Below, piece after piece: positions 47,375 through 57,268 of a DNA stretch of 64,000 nt (the first letter of the stretch is position 1; each line of letters opens with the position of its first letter). Below the pieces are notes generated by a model. That model was not told the DNA's origin, did no database searches, and was given only the letters and a program-made list of their open reading frames with translations. Source of the DNA: Verrucomicrobiota bacterium (GTDB lineage: Bacteria > Verrucomicrobiota > Verrucomicrobiia > Opitutales > Opitutaceae); contig VHCJ01000003.1 in the NCBI GenBank assembly GCA_016871755.1, positions 1 to 64,000 of the forward strand, given 5' to 3'. Both the position numbers and the translations under genes were made by a program.

Positions 47375-50300
47375 CGTTCGCCGCGCTTGGGCCAGCGGCG
47401 GACTTCCTTCAGGCTGAGAGTCTTCGCCTCGACCTCGACGCCGAGTACGGCGGGGTGAGCCCGCAGCCGCTGGAACTCGGAACCCGAAACCTTCCAACCG
47501 AGGGCGCTGCTGATTTCCGCCACCGGGGCGAAGCGTTCGCCGACGGCCATCGCGAGCTCCGTGCGGGTATCGCCGACGTGGGCATTGAGCGAGGCGTGCA
47601 GCGCGGTCATGAAGTCGCCCGCCTCGTCGTGGCGCGAATCGATCAGCCACGTCACGCGGCGGATGGACTGCGCCGTGTGGGCGTCGAGCGGGTAGCACTC
47701 CTTGACGTTGATGCGCGCGCCGTCGTCGCCCTTCAGGATGGTGCCGAGCACCGCGACGACGGCGTTCTCGGTCAGCAGATGCCCGTAGCTCGCGTAGGCA
47801 TCCGCGAACATGTTGAGCGGCAGTGTCGCCTGCTTGGTGGCGAGGGTGAAGGCCATCCACGGCCGATTGTCCTTCTTCGACAGTTTCTTCGCGAGGTTGC
47901 CGACGACGCCGCAGAGCCGGAATTCGGTGCGGTCCGCCTGCGCGAGCAATTCGCCCGGGGCGAACGTATCGAGCGCATCGCACAAGCCGGCATAGGCGTT
48001 GAGCGGGTGGCCGGACAGGTAGAAGCCGAGCAACTCCTTCTCGAACTGCAGTCGCTCCGAGGCGGAGAACTCGTCGGTCGAGTCGGTCGCGGCGGCGGAC
48101 GGAGCGGAACGCCCACCGCCGGGGGCAGGGGGCGTGCGGCCGCTGCCGCCGGACGTTGACCGCTTGGGTGCGGGGGCGGGCTCGGCGAGGAGATCGAGGA
48201 ACGTGTTTTGGCCGGCCGCGCGGTCGCGGGCTTGGGACGAGGCGGCGGCGAGGGCGGCGTCGATCCCGTCGAAGAGCCGCTTGCGCGAGGCCCCCGAAAA
48301 GTCAAAGGCGCCGGTCTTCACAAGATGCTCGAGCACCCGCTTGTTCAGCGCCTTGGCATCGACCCGCTGGATGAAGTCGTCGAAGTCGCGGAACGGCCCG
48401 CCCCGCTTGCGCTCGGCGAGGATGCGCTGGGCGGCGGCCTCGCCCACGCCCTTGATGCCGGCGAGACCGAAGCGGATCGCGCGGGCGCCGCCGGCGACGA
48501 GCGGCGTGAAGGTCTCTCGGCTCTCGTTCACGTCCGGTCCGAGCACGGTGAGCCCCATCGCCTCGCATTCCGCGATGAAGTGAGCGAGCTTCTCCGCGTT
48601 GCCGAGCTCGGAGGTCAGGACTGCGGCCATGAACTCCACCGGGTAGTTGGCCTTCAGATACGCCGTCTGGTAGCTGACCAGCGCGTAGGCGGCGGAGTGG
48701 GACTTGTTGAAACCGTAGCTCGCGAACTTGTTGAGCAGGTCGAAGATTTCGTTGGCGCGCCGCTCGTCGAGGCTGTGGAGGCGGCGGGCGCCCTCGACGA
48801 ACTTGACGCGCTCCTTCGCCATGGCGTCGGCGTCCTTCTTGCCCATCGCGCGCCGCAGCATGTCGGCGCCGCCGAGCGTGTAGCCCGCGATGATCCGGGC
48901 GCACTCCATCACCTGCTCCTGGTAGACGATGATCCCGTAGGTCTCGCGGAGGACCGTTTCGAGGAGCGGGTGGGGGTAGGCGATCGCGGATGGGTCCCGC
49001 TTGCCGCGCGCGTAGTCGGGGATGAAGGCCATCGGGCCCGGCCGGTAGAGCGCGCCGACCGCGTTGATGTCGTCGATGTGGGAAATGCCGACGAGCTTGG
49101 CGGCGTTCTGCATGCCGCCGGATTCGAGCTGGAAGACGCCGATCGTCCGGCCGGAGTTGAGCAGCGTGAAGGTCGGAGCGTCGTCGAGCGGGATCGTCTC
49201 GATGTCGAACTTCGGGTCGGAGGAGCGGTGGACGTTGGTTACGGCGTCGGCGATGACGGTGAGCGTCTTCAGGCCGAGGAAGTCCATCTTGAGCAGCCCG
49301 AGCTTGCCGACCGCGTTCATGTCGAACTGCACGGTGACGTCGTCCTCCTGCAGCGTGAGCGGGACGAACTCATCGAGCGGTTGGTCGGTGATGATGATGC
49401 CGGCGGCGTGCTTGCCGGTGTTGCGGACCATGCCCTCGAGGACGCGGGCGGACTCGACGATCCGCTTGGCGACGGGGTTCCGGTCGATCTCGGAGCGCAG
49501 CTCGGCGCTCTTGGTGATCGCATCCTCAAGCGAGATGTTGAGCTCGTCGGGGATCATCTTCGCCAGCCGGTCGGCCTCGGCGAACGGCAGATCGTTCACC
49601 CGGGCGACGTCACGGATGACCATCTTGGCGCCGAGGGTGCCGTAGGTGATGATGTTGGCGACGCAGTCGTTGCCGTATTTCTGGCGGACGTAGGAGATGA
49701 CCTCACCGCGGCGGCGCATGCAGAAGTCGATGTCGAAGTCGGGCGGCGACACGCGCTCCGGATTGAGGAAGCGCTCGAACAGCAATCCGAAGCGGATGGG
49801 GTCGATGTTGGTGATCCCGAGGAGGTACGCGACGAGGCAGCCGGCGCCGGAGCCGCGGCCCGGGCCCACGGGGATGCCCTGCTGTTTCGCCCACGCGATG
49901 AAATCCCAGACGACGAGGAAGTAATCGACGAAGCCGGTGACTTGGATGATGGCGAGCTCGTAGCCCATGCGGACCGCGAGCAACTCCTCGGGGGCGAGCT
50001 GCGAATAATCGGGCGGGGACGGCCTTTGTCCGGGGGCCAGCTGCGTCAGACGGGCGAGGCGTTCGGCGACGATGGGACGCTCCGCGATGGCTCGAAAATC
50101 GTGGCCATAGCGACGTTGCAGACCCTCGCAGCACAAATGGTGCAGGTAACCCGACCGGTCGAAGCGCGCGGAGATCTCGGGCGTGAGAGGATATTTCGGG
50201 TAGCGCTCGGAACCCTTCGGGAACGGGATCGACAGGTCGCACATCTCGGCGACGGCGAGCGTATTGGTGAGAGACTCCGGGATCTCGGCGAAGAGCCGCG

Positions 50301-51072
50301 CCATCTCGGCGGCGCTCTTGAGGTAGAACTGCGTCCCGGAGAAGCGCATCCGGTTCGCGTCGGCGATCTTCGCGCCGGTCTGGATGCAGATCAGTGCATC
50401 ATGCGGCTCGGCGTCCTCGTGCCGCACGTAATGCACGTCGTTCGTGCAGATCACCTGGAGCTGGAACTCCTCAGCCAGTTTCAGCAGCCCCGGGATGATC
50501 TGGCGCTGTTCCGGGATGCCATGGTCCTGAATCTCGACGAAGTAGTTTTCGCGGCCGAAGATGTCGATGTAGCGGGCGATCGCCTTGCGGGCATCCTCGA
50601 AGCGATTGTGGAGCAGATGCTGCGGCACCAGCGCGGCGAGGCAGCCGGTGAACCCGATCAGCCCGCCGGCGTACTTCGCCAGCGTCTCGAAGTCGGCTCG
50701 CGGCTTGTAGTAGAAGCCTCGCAGGTGGGAGTCCGACACCAGTTTCAGCAGATTCTGGTAGCCTTGGAGATTCCGGGCGAGGAGGCCGAGGTGGTAGTAG
50801 CTCTTCCCATCCTCCGCGCGCCCCTGCTTGTCGAGGCGCGACGTCTCGGTGATGTAAATCTCGCAACCGATTAGCGGTTTGATCCCCTTGGCTTTCGCGG
50901 CGTTGTAGAACTCAATGGCACCGAACATGTTGCCATGGTCGGTGAGGGCGATCGCCTTCATGCCGAGGGCGGCGGCGCGGTCCATCAGCCGATCCATGCG
51001 GCAGGCTCCGTCGAGGAGGCTGTAGTCGCTATGGACGTGGAGATGGACGAAGTCGGAGGCGGCGGACGACAC
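47371..51072 (-). CDS. dnaE: DNA polymerase III alpha subunit
   Basis: The 1233-residue replicative polymerase begins with the PHP domain (FVHLHVHSDYSLLDGACRMD and ALTDHGNMFG). The polymerase core has the catalytic aspartates in PPDFDIDFCMRRRGEVISYV near residue 446, plus VGPGRGSGAGCLVAYLLGIT and GVFQLESGGMQN. A helix-hairpin-helix region (FGLAGIKGVGEAAAQRIL), an OB fold (NRPWMAFTLATKQATLPLN) and a tail end the protein. A low-complexity Ser/Pro/Ala-rich linker lies near residue 970-1000. It is of the DnaE1 type. The gene converges on the methyltransferase and lies divergent from rpsU. Confidence 0.96.
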   Translation of the reverse strand: MSSAASDFVHLHVHSDYSLLDGACRMDRLMDRAAALGMKAIALTDHGNMFGAIEFYNAAKAKGIKPLIGCEIYITETSRLDKQGRAEDGKSYYHLGLLARNLQGYQNLLKLVSDSHLRGFYYKPRADFETLAKYAGGLIGFTGCLAALVPQHLLHNRFEDARKAIARYIDIFGRENYFVEIQDHGIPEQRQIIPGLLKLAEEFQLQVICTNDVHYVRHEDAEPHDALICIQTGAKIADANRMRFSGTQFYLKSAAEMARLFAEIPESLTNTLAVAEMCDLSIPFPKGSERYPKYPLTPEISARFDRSGYLHHLCCEGLQRRYGHDFRAIAERPIVAERLARLTQLAPGQRPSPPDYSQLAPEELLAVRMGYELAIIQVTGFVDYFLVVWDFIAWAKQQGIPVGPGRGSGAGCLVAYLLGITNIDPIRFGLLFERFLNPERVSPPDFDIDFCMRRRGEVISYVRQKYGNDCVANIITYGTLGAKMVIRDVARVNDLPFAEADRLAKMIPDELNISLEDAITKSAELRSEIDRNPVAKRIVESARVLEGMVRNTGKHAAGIIITDQPLDEFVPLTLQEDDVTVQFDMNAVGKLGLLKMDFLGLKTLTVIADAVTNVHRSSDPKFDIETIPLDDAPTFTLLNSGRTIGVFQLESGGMQNAAKLVGISHIDDINAVGALYRPGPMAFIPDYARGKRDPSAIAYPHPLLETVLRETYGIIVYQEQVMECARIIAGYTLGGADMLRRAMGKKDADAMAKERVKFVEGARRLHSLDERRANEIFDLLNKFASYGFNKSHSAAYALVSYQTAYLKANYPVEFMAAVLTSELGNAEKLAHFIAECEAMGLTVLGPDVNESRETFTPLVAGGARAIRFGLAGIKGVGEAAAQRILAERKRGGPFRDFDDFIQRVDAKALNKRVLEHLVKTGAFDFSGASRKRLFDGIDAALAAASSQARDRAAGQNTFLDLLAEPAPAPKRSTSGGSGRTPPAPGGGRSAPSAAATDSTDEFSASERLQFEKELLGFYLSGHPLNAYAGLCDALDTFAPGELLAQADRTEFRLCGVVGNLAKKLSKKDNRPWMAFTLATKQATLPLNMFADAYASYGHLLTENAVVAVLGTILKGDDGARINVKECYPLDAHTAQSIRRVTWLIDSRHDEAGDFMTALHASLNAHVGDTRTELAMAVGERFAPVAEISSALGWKVSGSEFQRLRAHPAVLGVEVEAKTLSLKEVRRWPKRGER

Positions 51073-51143
51073 GGTGGCTAGGCAAGACGGGAGTGGGGAG
51101 CGGGCAAGCGTGGAGTTTCGCGTGGGGGGCTGGAAAAAAGCCG

Positions 51144-51172
51144 TTGACGTGGCCCGGGGGGTTTGGCCTCAT
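51144..51172 (+). promoter_or_regulatory. Candidate rpsU promoter (TTGACG box)
   Basis: TTGACG occurs at 51144-51149, about 70 bases upstream of the rpsU start, preceded by an A-rich run (GGAAAAAAG). No clear TATAAT-type -10 follows at 17 bases. The same TTGACGTGG word occurs at 57149 before the thuA-like gene, so it may be a shared promoter element in this genome. This is a weak prediction. Confidence 0.35.
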
Positions 51173-51215
51173 CGCGGTTTTTCCCACGGCCTTCTGGCCG
51201 CCTCAAACCCGAGCC

Positions 51216-51413
51216 ATGTCCATCGAAATCAAGATTCGCAAGAACGAGCCCATCGACCGTGCCATCCGCCGGATGAAGAAGAAGCTCGATCGCGAGAACA
51301 TCATCAAGGGCACCCGCGCGAAGCGCTACTACGAGAAGCCCTGTGAGAAGCGTCGCCGCAAGGAGAAGGTACAGGCCTTCACCGCGATGCTGCGCCGTCG
51401 TTACGCGGACTGA
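51216..51413 (+). CDS. rpsU: 30S ribosomal protein S21
   Basis: The 65-residue basic protein begins MSIEIKIRKNEPIDRAIRRM, with KKLDRENIIKGTRAKRYYEK and a basic end. This is the S21 family, which helps base pairing between the mRNA leader and 16S rRNA in the small subunit. Length is normal. The ATG at 51216 is preferred over upstream codons because homology starts there. It stands alone, with its own TTGACG element and a strong terminator 38 bases after the stop. Confidence 0.96.
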   Translation: MSIEIKIRKNEPIDRAIRRMKKKLDRENIIKGTRAKRYYEKPCEKRRRKEKVQAFTAMLRRRYAD

Positions 51414-51450
51414 GCCCGCTCGAAGGCCTTCGGGCCGGGTGACACTTTCA

Positions 51451-51483
51451 CCGCCGCTCCCTTCCGGAGCGGCGGTTTTTTTT
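51451..51483 (+). terminator. Intrinsic terminator of rpsU
   Basis: CCGCCGCTCC (51451-51460) pairs perfectly with GGAGCGGCGG (51466-51475) around the loop CTTCC and is followed by eight T residues. It is the clearest rho-independent terminator in the window and lies 38 bases after the rpsU stop. Confidence 0.92.
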
Positions 51484-51626
51484 GCGCCGCGTTCGCGCCG
51501 CAAGGAAGCAACGGGCGGGTCAGGTCACGCCAAGTCCGTGGAGGCCGCGTCGTCATTCCCGGAAGATCGCATCGCGGCCCCTCCCGCCGACGAAGGATCA
51601 CGTCGCCGTCCGCTTACGCTGCCGAC

Positions 51627-51788
51627 TTACGCCTCCGGCGGATCGGACGGACCACGCTGCGAGAGAGTCCGGATCAGTTCGCGGATCTCGCTTCCCGCCT
51701 TGCGGCCGATGTAGACGACAAGGAAGGCGTACCACGCGATGCTGGCCACGATCAGTCCGGCCCAGAGATACGAGGCGGGGGAGTTCAT
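51627..51788 (-). CDS. Tiny membrane protein coupled to the symporter
   Basis: The 53-residue protein starts MNSPASYLWAGLIVASIAWY, and one membrane helix (YLWAGLIVASIAWYAFLVVYIG) is followed by a charged C-terminus (RKAGSEIRELIRTLSQRGP). It overlaps the symporter stop by four bases (ATGA type), so translation is probably coupled. It may be a small subunit that helps the symporter, as small partner proteins do in some sodium/solute symporters. No family can be named. Confidence 0.65.
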   Translation of the reverse strand: MNSPASYLWAGLIVASIAWYAFLVVYIGRKAGSEIRELIRTLSQRGPSDPPEA

Positions 51789-53266
51789 GCGGGGACGACG
51801 GCGGAGGGGGGAGAGCGGCGGGTGAGCAGCGAGCCGACGATCATGCCGGCGGCGGCGAGGCCGAAGGACGAGGCTCCGGCCACCTCCGGGGCAATGGCGT
51901 GGGACTTTCCGATGACGAGAAACAGGATCGGACCGACGGCACCGAGGACCAGCGCGGCGGCGGCGCCGGCGGGCGTCGCCCGGGGCCAGTAGAGCCCCGC
52001 GACGAGCAGCGTGAAGACGCTCGCGAGATAGATGTTGCCGGTCACGGCGAGGTAGTCCCACGCATTGCCCGGCAGCTCATACCAGAGGCCGTAGATGAGG
52101 AGAAAAAGCGCGATCCCGAGCACGATGAGGCGCGTGAGCAGGAGTTCGACCTTTGCGCTCGGTTGGCGCCGCAGGCAGGGGCGGACAAGGTCGTTGTAGA
52201 TCACCGTGCCCCACGTGAGCATGTAACCGCTGTCGGTGGACATTTCCGCCGCCAGCATCCCGGCCACCACGATGCCGATCAGCCCGATTGGCAGGATGAG
52301 GCTGAGGTAGTGCGGCATCGCGGTCAGCGAGTTCACGCCCTCGGGGAGTCCACCCTGATTGGCGAACCAGACGAAGGCGGCCGCTCCCCAGAGCGCGGGC
52401 AGGAGGAAACGGCCGACGAAGTAGAAGGAGGTCCGCCGGTACATCCGCTGCGCGGTCGCGGCGTCACGCGCCGCGAGCACGCGGCTGATCTGTGTCTGCC
52501 ACGTCGTCGCGCACGCGATCTGGAAAGCCGCCTGCCAGAGCAGATAGCCCCAGCCGAAGTTCGAGGCGTGCAGCGGATTGTACGGGTGGGCCTTCAATTG
52601 GCCCGCGTTCCACGCCGTATCCAGTCCGCTGACGAGGTTGCCCCAGCCGGTGTGCCAGAGCACGACCAGCGAGACGGCGACGATGCCCACGCCCATGACG
52701 AGGAACTGCAGGTAGTCGGTCACGAGGACGGAGAGCATGCCTCCGAGCATCGTGTAGACCAGGACCAGTCCGAGCAGGCCGGTCATGACCCATTCCAGCT
52801 GGCTGGGCGGAAGGCCGGTGGCGTGGACGAGAAACTCGCCACCGAGGCGGAGAAAGATGCCCATGTTGAGCAGCCCGCCCACCGCGACGAAGAGGCCGGC
52901 GAGCCAGCGAACCCGGGTGCCGAAGCGTTTCGCGAAGAGCTCGGGGATGGTCATCACCCCGGCCTCGCGCATGGGGCCGATGACAAAACCGGTCCGGCCG
53001 ACGAACCACATCGCGCCCCAAATGACGACGCCGATGGTGGCGCCGGCGAAGCCCTTCTCGTAGCCCAGCTGCGCCGCATACATGATCGTGACCAGTCCGA
53101 GCTCCGTCGCCGCCAGCGACGCGATGCCGAGGTTCAGGTCCATGTGCCGTCCCGCGACCGCGAACTCCTGCACGCCACGGACGTAGCGGCGCATCCACAG
53201 GCCGGCGACGAGGCAGCCGACGAGGTAGACGACGATGATGGACCAGTCGACGAGGGAGAGGGTCAT
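51785..53266 (-). CDS. Sodium:solute symporter family transporter
   Basis: The 493-residue protein has about 13 membrane helices. It begins MTLSLVDWSIIVVYLVGCLV, typical of the SSS family, followed by YVRGVQEFAVAGRHMDLNLG. The central part, LIGIVVAGMLAAEMSTDSGYMLTWGTVIYND, carries sodium-site residues. The substrate is unknown, but the neighbours (HEAT/discoidin protein, Gfo/Idh oxidoreductase and ThuA protein) suggest a sugar. It is transcribed after the HEAT-repeat gene (37 bases), with the small membrane protein at its end. Confidence 0.88.
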   Translation of the reverse strand: MTLSLVDWSIIVVYLVGCLVAGLWMRRYVRGVQEFAVAGRHMDLNLGIASLAATELGLVTIMYAAQLGYEKGFAGATIGVVIWGAMWFVGRTGFVIGPMREAGVMTIPELFAKRFGTRVRWLAGLFVAVGGLLNMGIFLRLGGEFLVHATGLPPSQLEWVMTGLLGLVLVYTMLGGMLSVLVTDYLQFLVMGVGIVAVSLVVLWHTGWGNLVSGLDTAWNAGQLKAHPYNPLHASNFGWGYLLWQAAFQIACATTWQTQISRVLAARDAATAQRMYRRTSFYFVGRFLLPALWGAAAFVWFANQGGLPEGVNSLTAMPHYLSLILPIGLIGIVVAGMLAAEMSTDSGYMLTWGTVIYNDLVRPCLRRQPSAKVELLLTRLIVLGIALFLLIYGLWYELPGNAWDYLAVTGNIYLASVFTLLVAGLYWPRATPAGAAAALVLGAVGPILFLVIGKSHAIAPEVAGASSFGLAAAGMIVGSLLTRRSPPSAVVPA

Positions 53267-53303
53267 GTCCGGGAACGGGGGCCGGCGATCCGGCGGGGCG
53301 TTG

Positions 53304-55655
53304 CTAGTCGATCCGCAGTTCCGCGATCGACCACTTGCCGTCCTCGCGGCCGCCGCGGTTCCGGATGATCACGTAGCGCCCGCGGATGCCGCCGGGCAGG
53401 TCGATCGCCGACTGCTCGCGCGAGCCCTCGCCCGACACGCGGGCGGCGCCGGGTTCGGCCGGGTTGTCGGTCACGAACACCTCGTAGCGATCCGGGATGT
53501 CGTTGCGGAGGGTGCCGCGATCCAGCGTGAGACGGCGGACGGGTCGCACGGTGTGAAGGTCGATCTGGAGCCATGAATCCTGATCCGCACGGACGCTCCA
53601 CGCCGTGGCGGGCTGGCCGTCGAGCACGCGCGGGAGATGATCCACGCGATCGGACGCCGTGAGGATCGGCGCGCCGGCGAGATTGGAGCGGATGGCGAGG
53701 AGCGTATCCTCGACATCGCGGGCCACCCCGGCGTTTCCGGACAGGCGCTCGACGACGGCGAGGGCCTGCGGACTGGCGGCGCGGCTGATGAGCAGAAGCT
53801 GGCGTCGGAGCAGGCCGGCATCGGTGGACAGGAGGAGCAATCGGGCGAGTGCATCGACGCGGCTGGGGGCCGGAGCACCGGTGTCGCGCTCGAAGAGCCG
53901 GGTGGCAGCGTCACTGACCCGGATGCGGAGTGCATCCCGGTCAGAGGCAAGGCCGACGAGGAGATCGCCGGCGGTGCTGTCCGGCCAGCGTCCGAGGACC
54001 GAGAAGGCGGCCTCAGCGACCTCGGCGTCGTTCGACCGGGCGAGGCGGCCAGCGGCGGCCACGGTTTCCGGGTTGGCGAGTCGCGGGAGGGCGGGGAGGA
54101 AGAGCAACTGCGTGTCCTTGTCCCCGGTTTCGACCTCGCGGACGAGCAGGCGACTGCGCTCCGGGGTATCCGGGGCGCGAAGGATGGCGGCGAGGTAGGT
54201 ACGCACGGCCCGGGTGCGCTCCGCGGGATCAGCTGCACCCTTCGCCCACGCGATCAAGGCACCTTCCTCGGTCGGGGGGGCGAGGGTGTCCAGCGACTCA
54301 AGGGCGGCGAGACGGACGGTGGGAGCGGGGTCGGCTCGGAGTCCGAGAAGAAAGCCGAGTTCGCCAGCGGCACCGCGGAGGCCGAGTTGCCGGATGAGAA
54401 CGGCACGCCGAGCGGGGTCCCCAGTCCGGGCGCCGGCAGCGATGGCTTCGCTCACCCCCGCGCCCCGCAGGATCGCGAGGCTCTGGGTCGCCGCCTTGGC
54501 CTCAGGTCCTCCCGCGAGAATGGCGTCGGTCAGCCGGCGGACCGACTCAACATCGCCCGGCAACTCGCCAAGGGCCACGATGGCGGCGATCCGCGGTTCG
54601 GGCGCGTCTTGCCGCGACGCGGCGATGACGGCCGGTCGCGTGGCGGCGTCGCCGCGCCGGGCGAATGCCGCGATCAGGGCCGCTTGGGTGGACGCGTCGA
54701 GGCTGGGCAGCGCCTGAACGAGTGGGGCGAGGGCGTCGCCGTTGTTCAGATCGACCACGGCTTCCAAGGCTACTGCCCGTCGGGATGGGTCCTTGCCCGT
54801 CAACGCACCGACGATCACGGCGGTGGCTTCGTCGGGGACCAACGCGAGGAGAGAGCGGAAGGCGCGCTGGCGGATCGCATCCGGCACCGACGAGTCGCCG
54901 GACAGTTGGCGATAGGCAGCCGAGGCGACCTTGGCAGGCTGGCGGGCAGCGGCGTCGAGGCGCGCGGAGAGCATGGCCGGGGTCGGCGGGTTCTTGGCGT
55001 CCTTCAGGATGCCGAAGGCCCGGGGAGTCGCGATCGCGCCGAGGGCGGCGGCGGCGGCATCGGCGAGAGCGCGGTCGTCGGCCTTGAGGAACTTGGCGAG
55101 GGTGGGTGCTGCCTTGGCGAGGCGTCGCTGACCGGCCGACTGCGCCAGACCCAGACGGGCGGAGCCCTCGGCTTGACGCAGGGCGCGGAGATAGGCGGCG
55201 TCGACAGCCTGGCCCGGCACCGGATCGAGCGCGAGTCGGGCCAACTCCTGCCGCGCGGGGTCCGCGAGCCAGGGGCCGAGCACGCTCAGCGCCGGCGAGC
55301 GGGACGACGGATCACTGGCGATGACTCGGCCAAGACGTTCGGCGATGGCCTGGCGGGCGGCGGCGGTCGTGGTGGGCGCAGTGAGCAGGGTGGTGAGTTT
55401 GCGCTCGAGATCGAGGCGGAGGGCTGGGTCGTTGCCGACGGCGGCGACCTCCAAGTCGAGCTTGTCGAAGACCTTGGGGTCCTCCTGGTAGTCGGCGCTG
55501 GCGGCGATGCCGAGGGCCTTGGCGTCGGCCGGACGCGTCGGCATCGCGGGCGGAGAACCCGGGGCCGCTGCGGACGCGGCGCCAGCGAGGGTCAGAACGA
55601 GGAGAATGCCGGCCACGCGACCGGGGCGACGGGAGGCGGATAGGAAGGAAAGCAT
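53304..55655 (-). CDS. Exported HEAT-repeat protein with C-terminal discoidin-like domain
   Basis: The 783-residue protein has a signal peptide (VAGILLVLTLAGAASAAA). A long helical solenoid covers about residues 40-660: HEAT-like units such as LAKAAPTLAKFLKADDRALADAAAAALGAI and VRLAALESLDTLAPP repeat every 30-40 residues. The last 120 residues, from VDHLPRVLDGQPATAWSVRA to GKWSIAELRID, look like an F5/8 type C (discoidin) carbohydrate-binding domain, including WLQIDLHTVRPVRRLTLDRG. The function may be binding of sugars outside the cytoplasm. It is 37 bases upstream of the symporter gene and follows the Gfo/Idh gene by 56 bases. Confidence 0.78.
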   Translation of the reverse strand: MLSFLSASRRPGRVAGILLVLTLAGAASAAAPGSPPAMPTRPADAKALGIAASADYQEDPKVFDKLDLEVAAVGNDPALRLDLERKLTTLLTAPTTTAAARQAIAERLGRVIASDPSSRSPALSVLGPWLADPARQELARLALDPVPGQAVDAAYLRALRQAEGSARLGLAQSAGQRRLAKAAPTLAKFLKADDRALADAAAAALGAIATPRAFGILKDAKNPPTPAMLSARLDAAARQPAKVASAAYRQLSGDSSVPDAIRQRAFRSLLALVPDEATAVIVGALTGKDPSRRAVALEAVVDLNNGDALAPLVQALPSLDASTQAALIAAFARRGDAATRPAVIAASRQDAPEPRIAAIVALGELPGDVESVRRLTDAILAGGPEAKAATQSLAILRGAGVSEAIAAGARTGDPARRAVLIRQLGLRGAAGELGFLLGLRADPAPTVRLAALESLDTLAPPTEEGALIAWAKGAADPAERTRAVRTYLAAILRAPDTPERSRLLVREVETGDKDTQLLFLPALPRLANPETVAAAGRLARSNDAEVAEAAFSVLGRWPDSTAGDLLVGLASDRDALRIRVSDAATRLFERDTGAPAPSRVDALARLLLLSTDAGLLRRQLLLISRAASPQALAVVERLSGNAGVARDVEDTLLAIRSNLAGAPILTASDRVDHLPRVLDGQPATAWSVRADQDSWLQIDLHTVRPVRRLTLDRGTLRNDIPDRYEVFVTDNPAEPGAARVSGEGSREQSAIDLPGGIRGRYVIIRNRGGREDGKWSIAELRID

Positions 55656-55711
55656 GGAGCGGGAAGCGCGGACAGGACGAAGGAAGGACGGCACCGGGCG
55701 GGGAGCGGAGA

Positions 55712-57004
55712 CTAGAACGTCGCGTACGGGGCGCGGCGCGGACGGTCGAGGAAACGGCTGGCGACGACGTCGCCGATGATGTCCTCGCGCACCGGATCCC
55801 AGCGGATCGGGCGCCCGACCCATTTCGCGATGTTGTTCAGGTGGCAGGCGGTGGAGGTCCGGTGGCCGACCTCGACATCGCAGATTGGCCGCTGGCGCGA
55901 GCGGATGCTGCGGAAGAAATCGGTGTGGTGGTCGTCGCTGGCGTAGAGGTGGGCCTCCTCCGGAGGGACGACCTGCGTGGCGAGCGGGGCGGGGTCGGAC
56001 CGCAGCACCTCGCCGCGCCCGACCCAGATGCGGCCGCGGGAGCCCCGGAACTCGATCATGCCGAAGGGCAGTTGGTCGACGCGCCCGACGGCCACGCCGT
56101 TGGCGTAGCGGTGCGTCTGCCAAGGCGTTCCGTTCCACCCCTTGGGAATGAACTCCACAGGCCCCGAGGCGTCCATTCCAAGGGCCCACTGAATGATGTC
56201 GAAGTGGTGGGCGCCCCAGTCACCGTTCTTGCGTCCCCCGTATTCGTTGTAGACTCGCCACCCGCCGCCGTAGTTGCCCGCGATCCGGTCCGGATGATAG
56301 GGCCGCCACGGCGTCGGGCCGAGCCAGCGATCGTAGTCGAGGTCGGCCGGAACTGCCATTTCCGGGAGCGCCCGGGGCTGGGGAAATTCGCCCAGAACAG
56401 TCTGGATGCCAAGGAGTTCGCCGATCCAACCGTGGCGGATCATCGTCGCCGCCTTGCGGAAGGCGGCATTGGAACGTTGCTGCGTGCCGGTTTGCAGGAT
56501 GCGACCGCACTGCCGGGCGGTGTCCACGAGGACACGGCCCTCCCGGACGGTGAGCGTGAGCGGCTTCTCGCAGTACACGTCCTTGCCCGCGAGAAGTGCG
56601 GCCTTGGACATGGGGGCGTGCCAGTGATCGGGGGTGCAAATGAAGACGGCATCGACGTCGGGCCGGGCCAGCAGGTCCTCGTAGCGGCGGTGAATGGGGG
56701 GGGCGTCGCCGGAACCGTACACCTTGGCGATGCGTTCCTGCATGCGGACGGCGGCCGCCTGCCACACATCGCTCAGCGCGACGATCCGGCAGTCATCGCG
56801 GCCGAGCAGGGCGCCCACGTGGGCGTTGGCGATCAGGCCGTTGCCGATGATGCCCACATGGATGCGACGCGAAGGCGCGGTTTGGCCGAGCGCCCGTGAG
56901 GGGAGGAAAATCGGGGCCGTGGCGGCGGCGAGGATGCCGGTCAGGCCGTGACGCAGGGCGAGACGGCGGGTGAGGAGGCGGGTGCGGGGCGACGGAAGAC
57001 TCAT
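55712..57004 (-). CDS. Gfo/Idh/MocA family oxidoreductase, Tat-exported
   Basis: The 430-residue protein has a twin-arginine signal (LLTRRLALRHGLTGILAAAT). The NAD(P)-binding Rossmann motif is HVGIIGNGLIANAHVGALLG, and the family's EKP motif is in KDVYCEKPLTLTVREG, with the nucleotide-binding VFICTPDHWHAPMSKAALLAG. The C-terminal domain has GDWGAHHFDIIQWALGMD. Exported members occur in Verrucomicrobia and Planctomycetes in sugar metabolism. The start at 57004 is selected for its leader. It is the first gene of a minus-strand block with the HEAT protein, symporter and small membrane protein, divergent from the ThuA gene. Confidence 0.88.
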   Translation of the reverse strand: MSLPSPRTRLLTRRLALRHGLTGILAAATAPIFLPSRALGQTAPSRRIHVGIIGNGLIANAHVGALLGRDDCRIVALSDVWQAAAVRMQERIAKVYGSGDAPPIHRRYEDLLARPDVDAVFICTPDHWHAPMSKAALLAGKDVYCEKPLTLTVREGRVLVDTARQCGRILQTGTQQRSNAAFRKAATMIRHGWIGELLGIQTVLGEFPQPRALPEMAVPADLDYDRWLGPTPWRPYHPDRIAGNYGGGWRVYNEYGGRKNGDWGAHHFDIIQWALGMDASGPVEFIPKGWNGTPWQTHRYANGVAVGRVDQLPFGMIEFRGSRGRIWVGRGEVLRSDPAPLATQVVPPEEAHLYASDDHHTDFFRSIRSRQRPICDVEVGHRTSTACHLNNIAKWVGRPIRWDPVREDIIGDVVASRFLDRPRRAPYATF

Positions 57005-57268
57005 GGCGAGAAAGCGGCGGCAGCCGGAGTGACGGAGAAAGGGTGGAGGGCACGAAGGCCCTGGGGGGAGCGGGGCGGAACCGAAGTGGGTGCCTCTGGT
57101 GATGAACCCGGCGCGGCGGGAGCGCAAGTCGAGGAAGCGGGTGTGAGCGGTTGACGTGGACCCTCGGGACTTGACAACCCCGGGCCATGGTCCGACGTAG
57201 GCGGGGAGAGGGTTGTCGGGTCCCGCGGCGCTGCGATCGGGGATGTGCGACGATCGTCTAACCCCTTT

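Noticed and set aside
48208-50874. An 888-codon plus-strand open frame inside dnaE
   Set aside because: It is antisense to conserved dnaE motifs, with biased composition.
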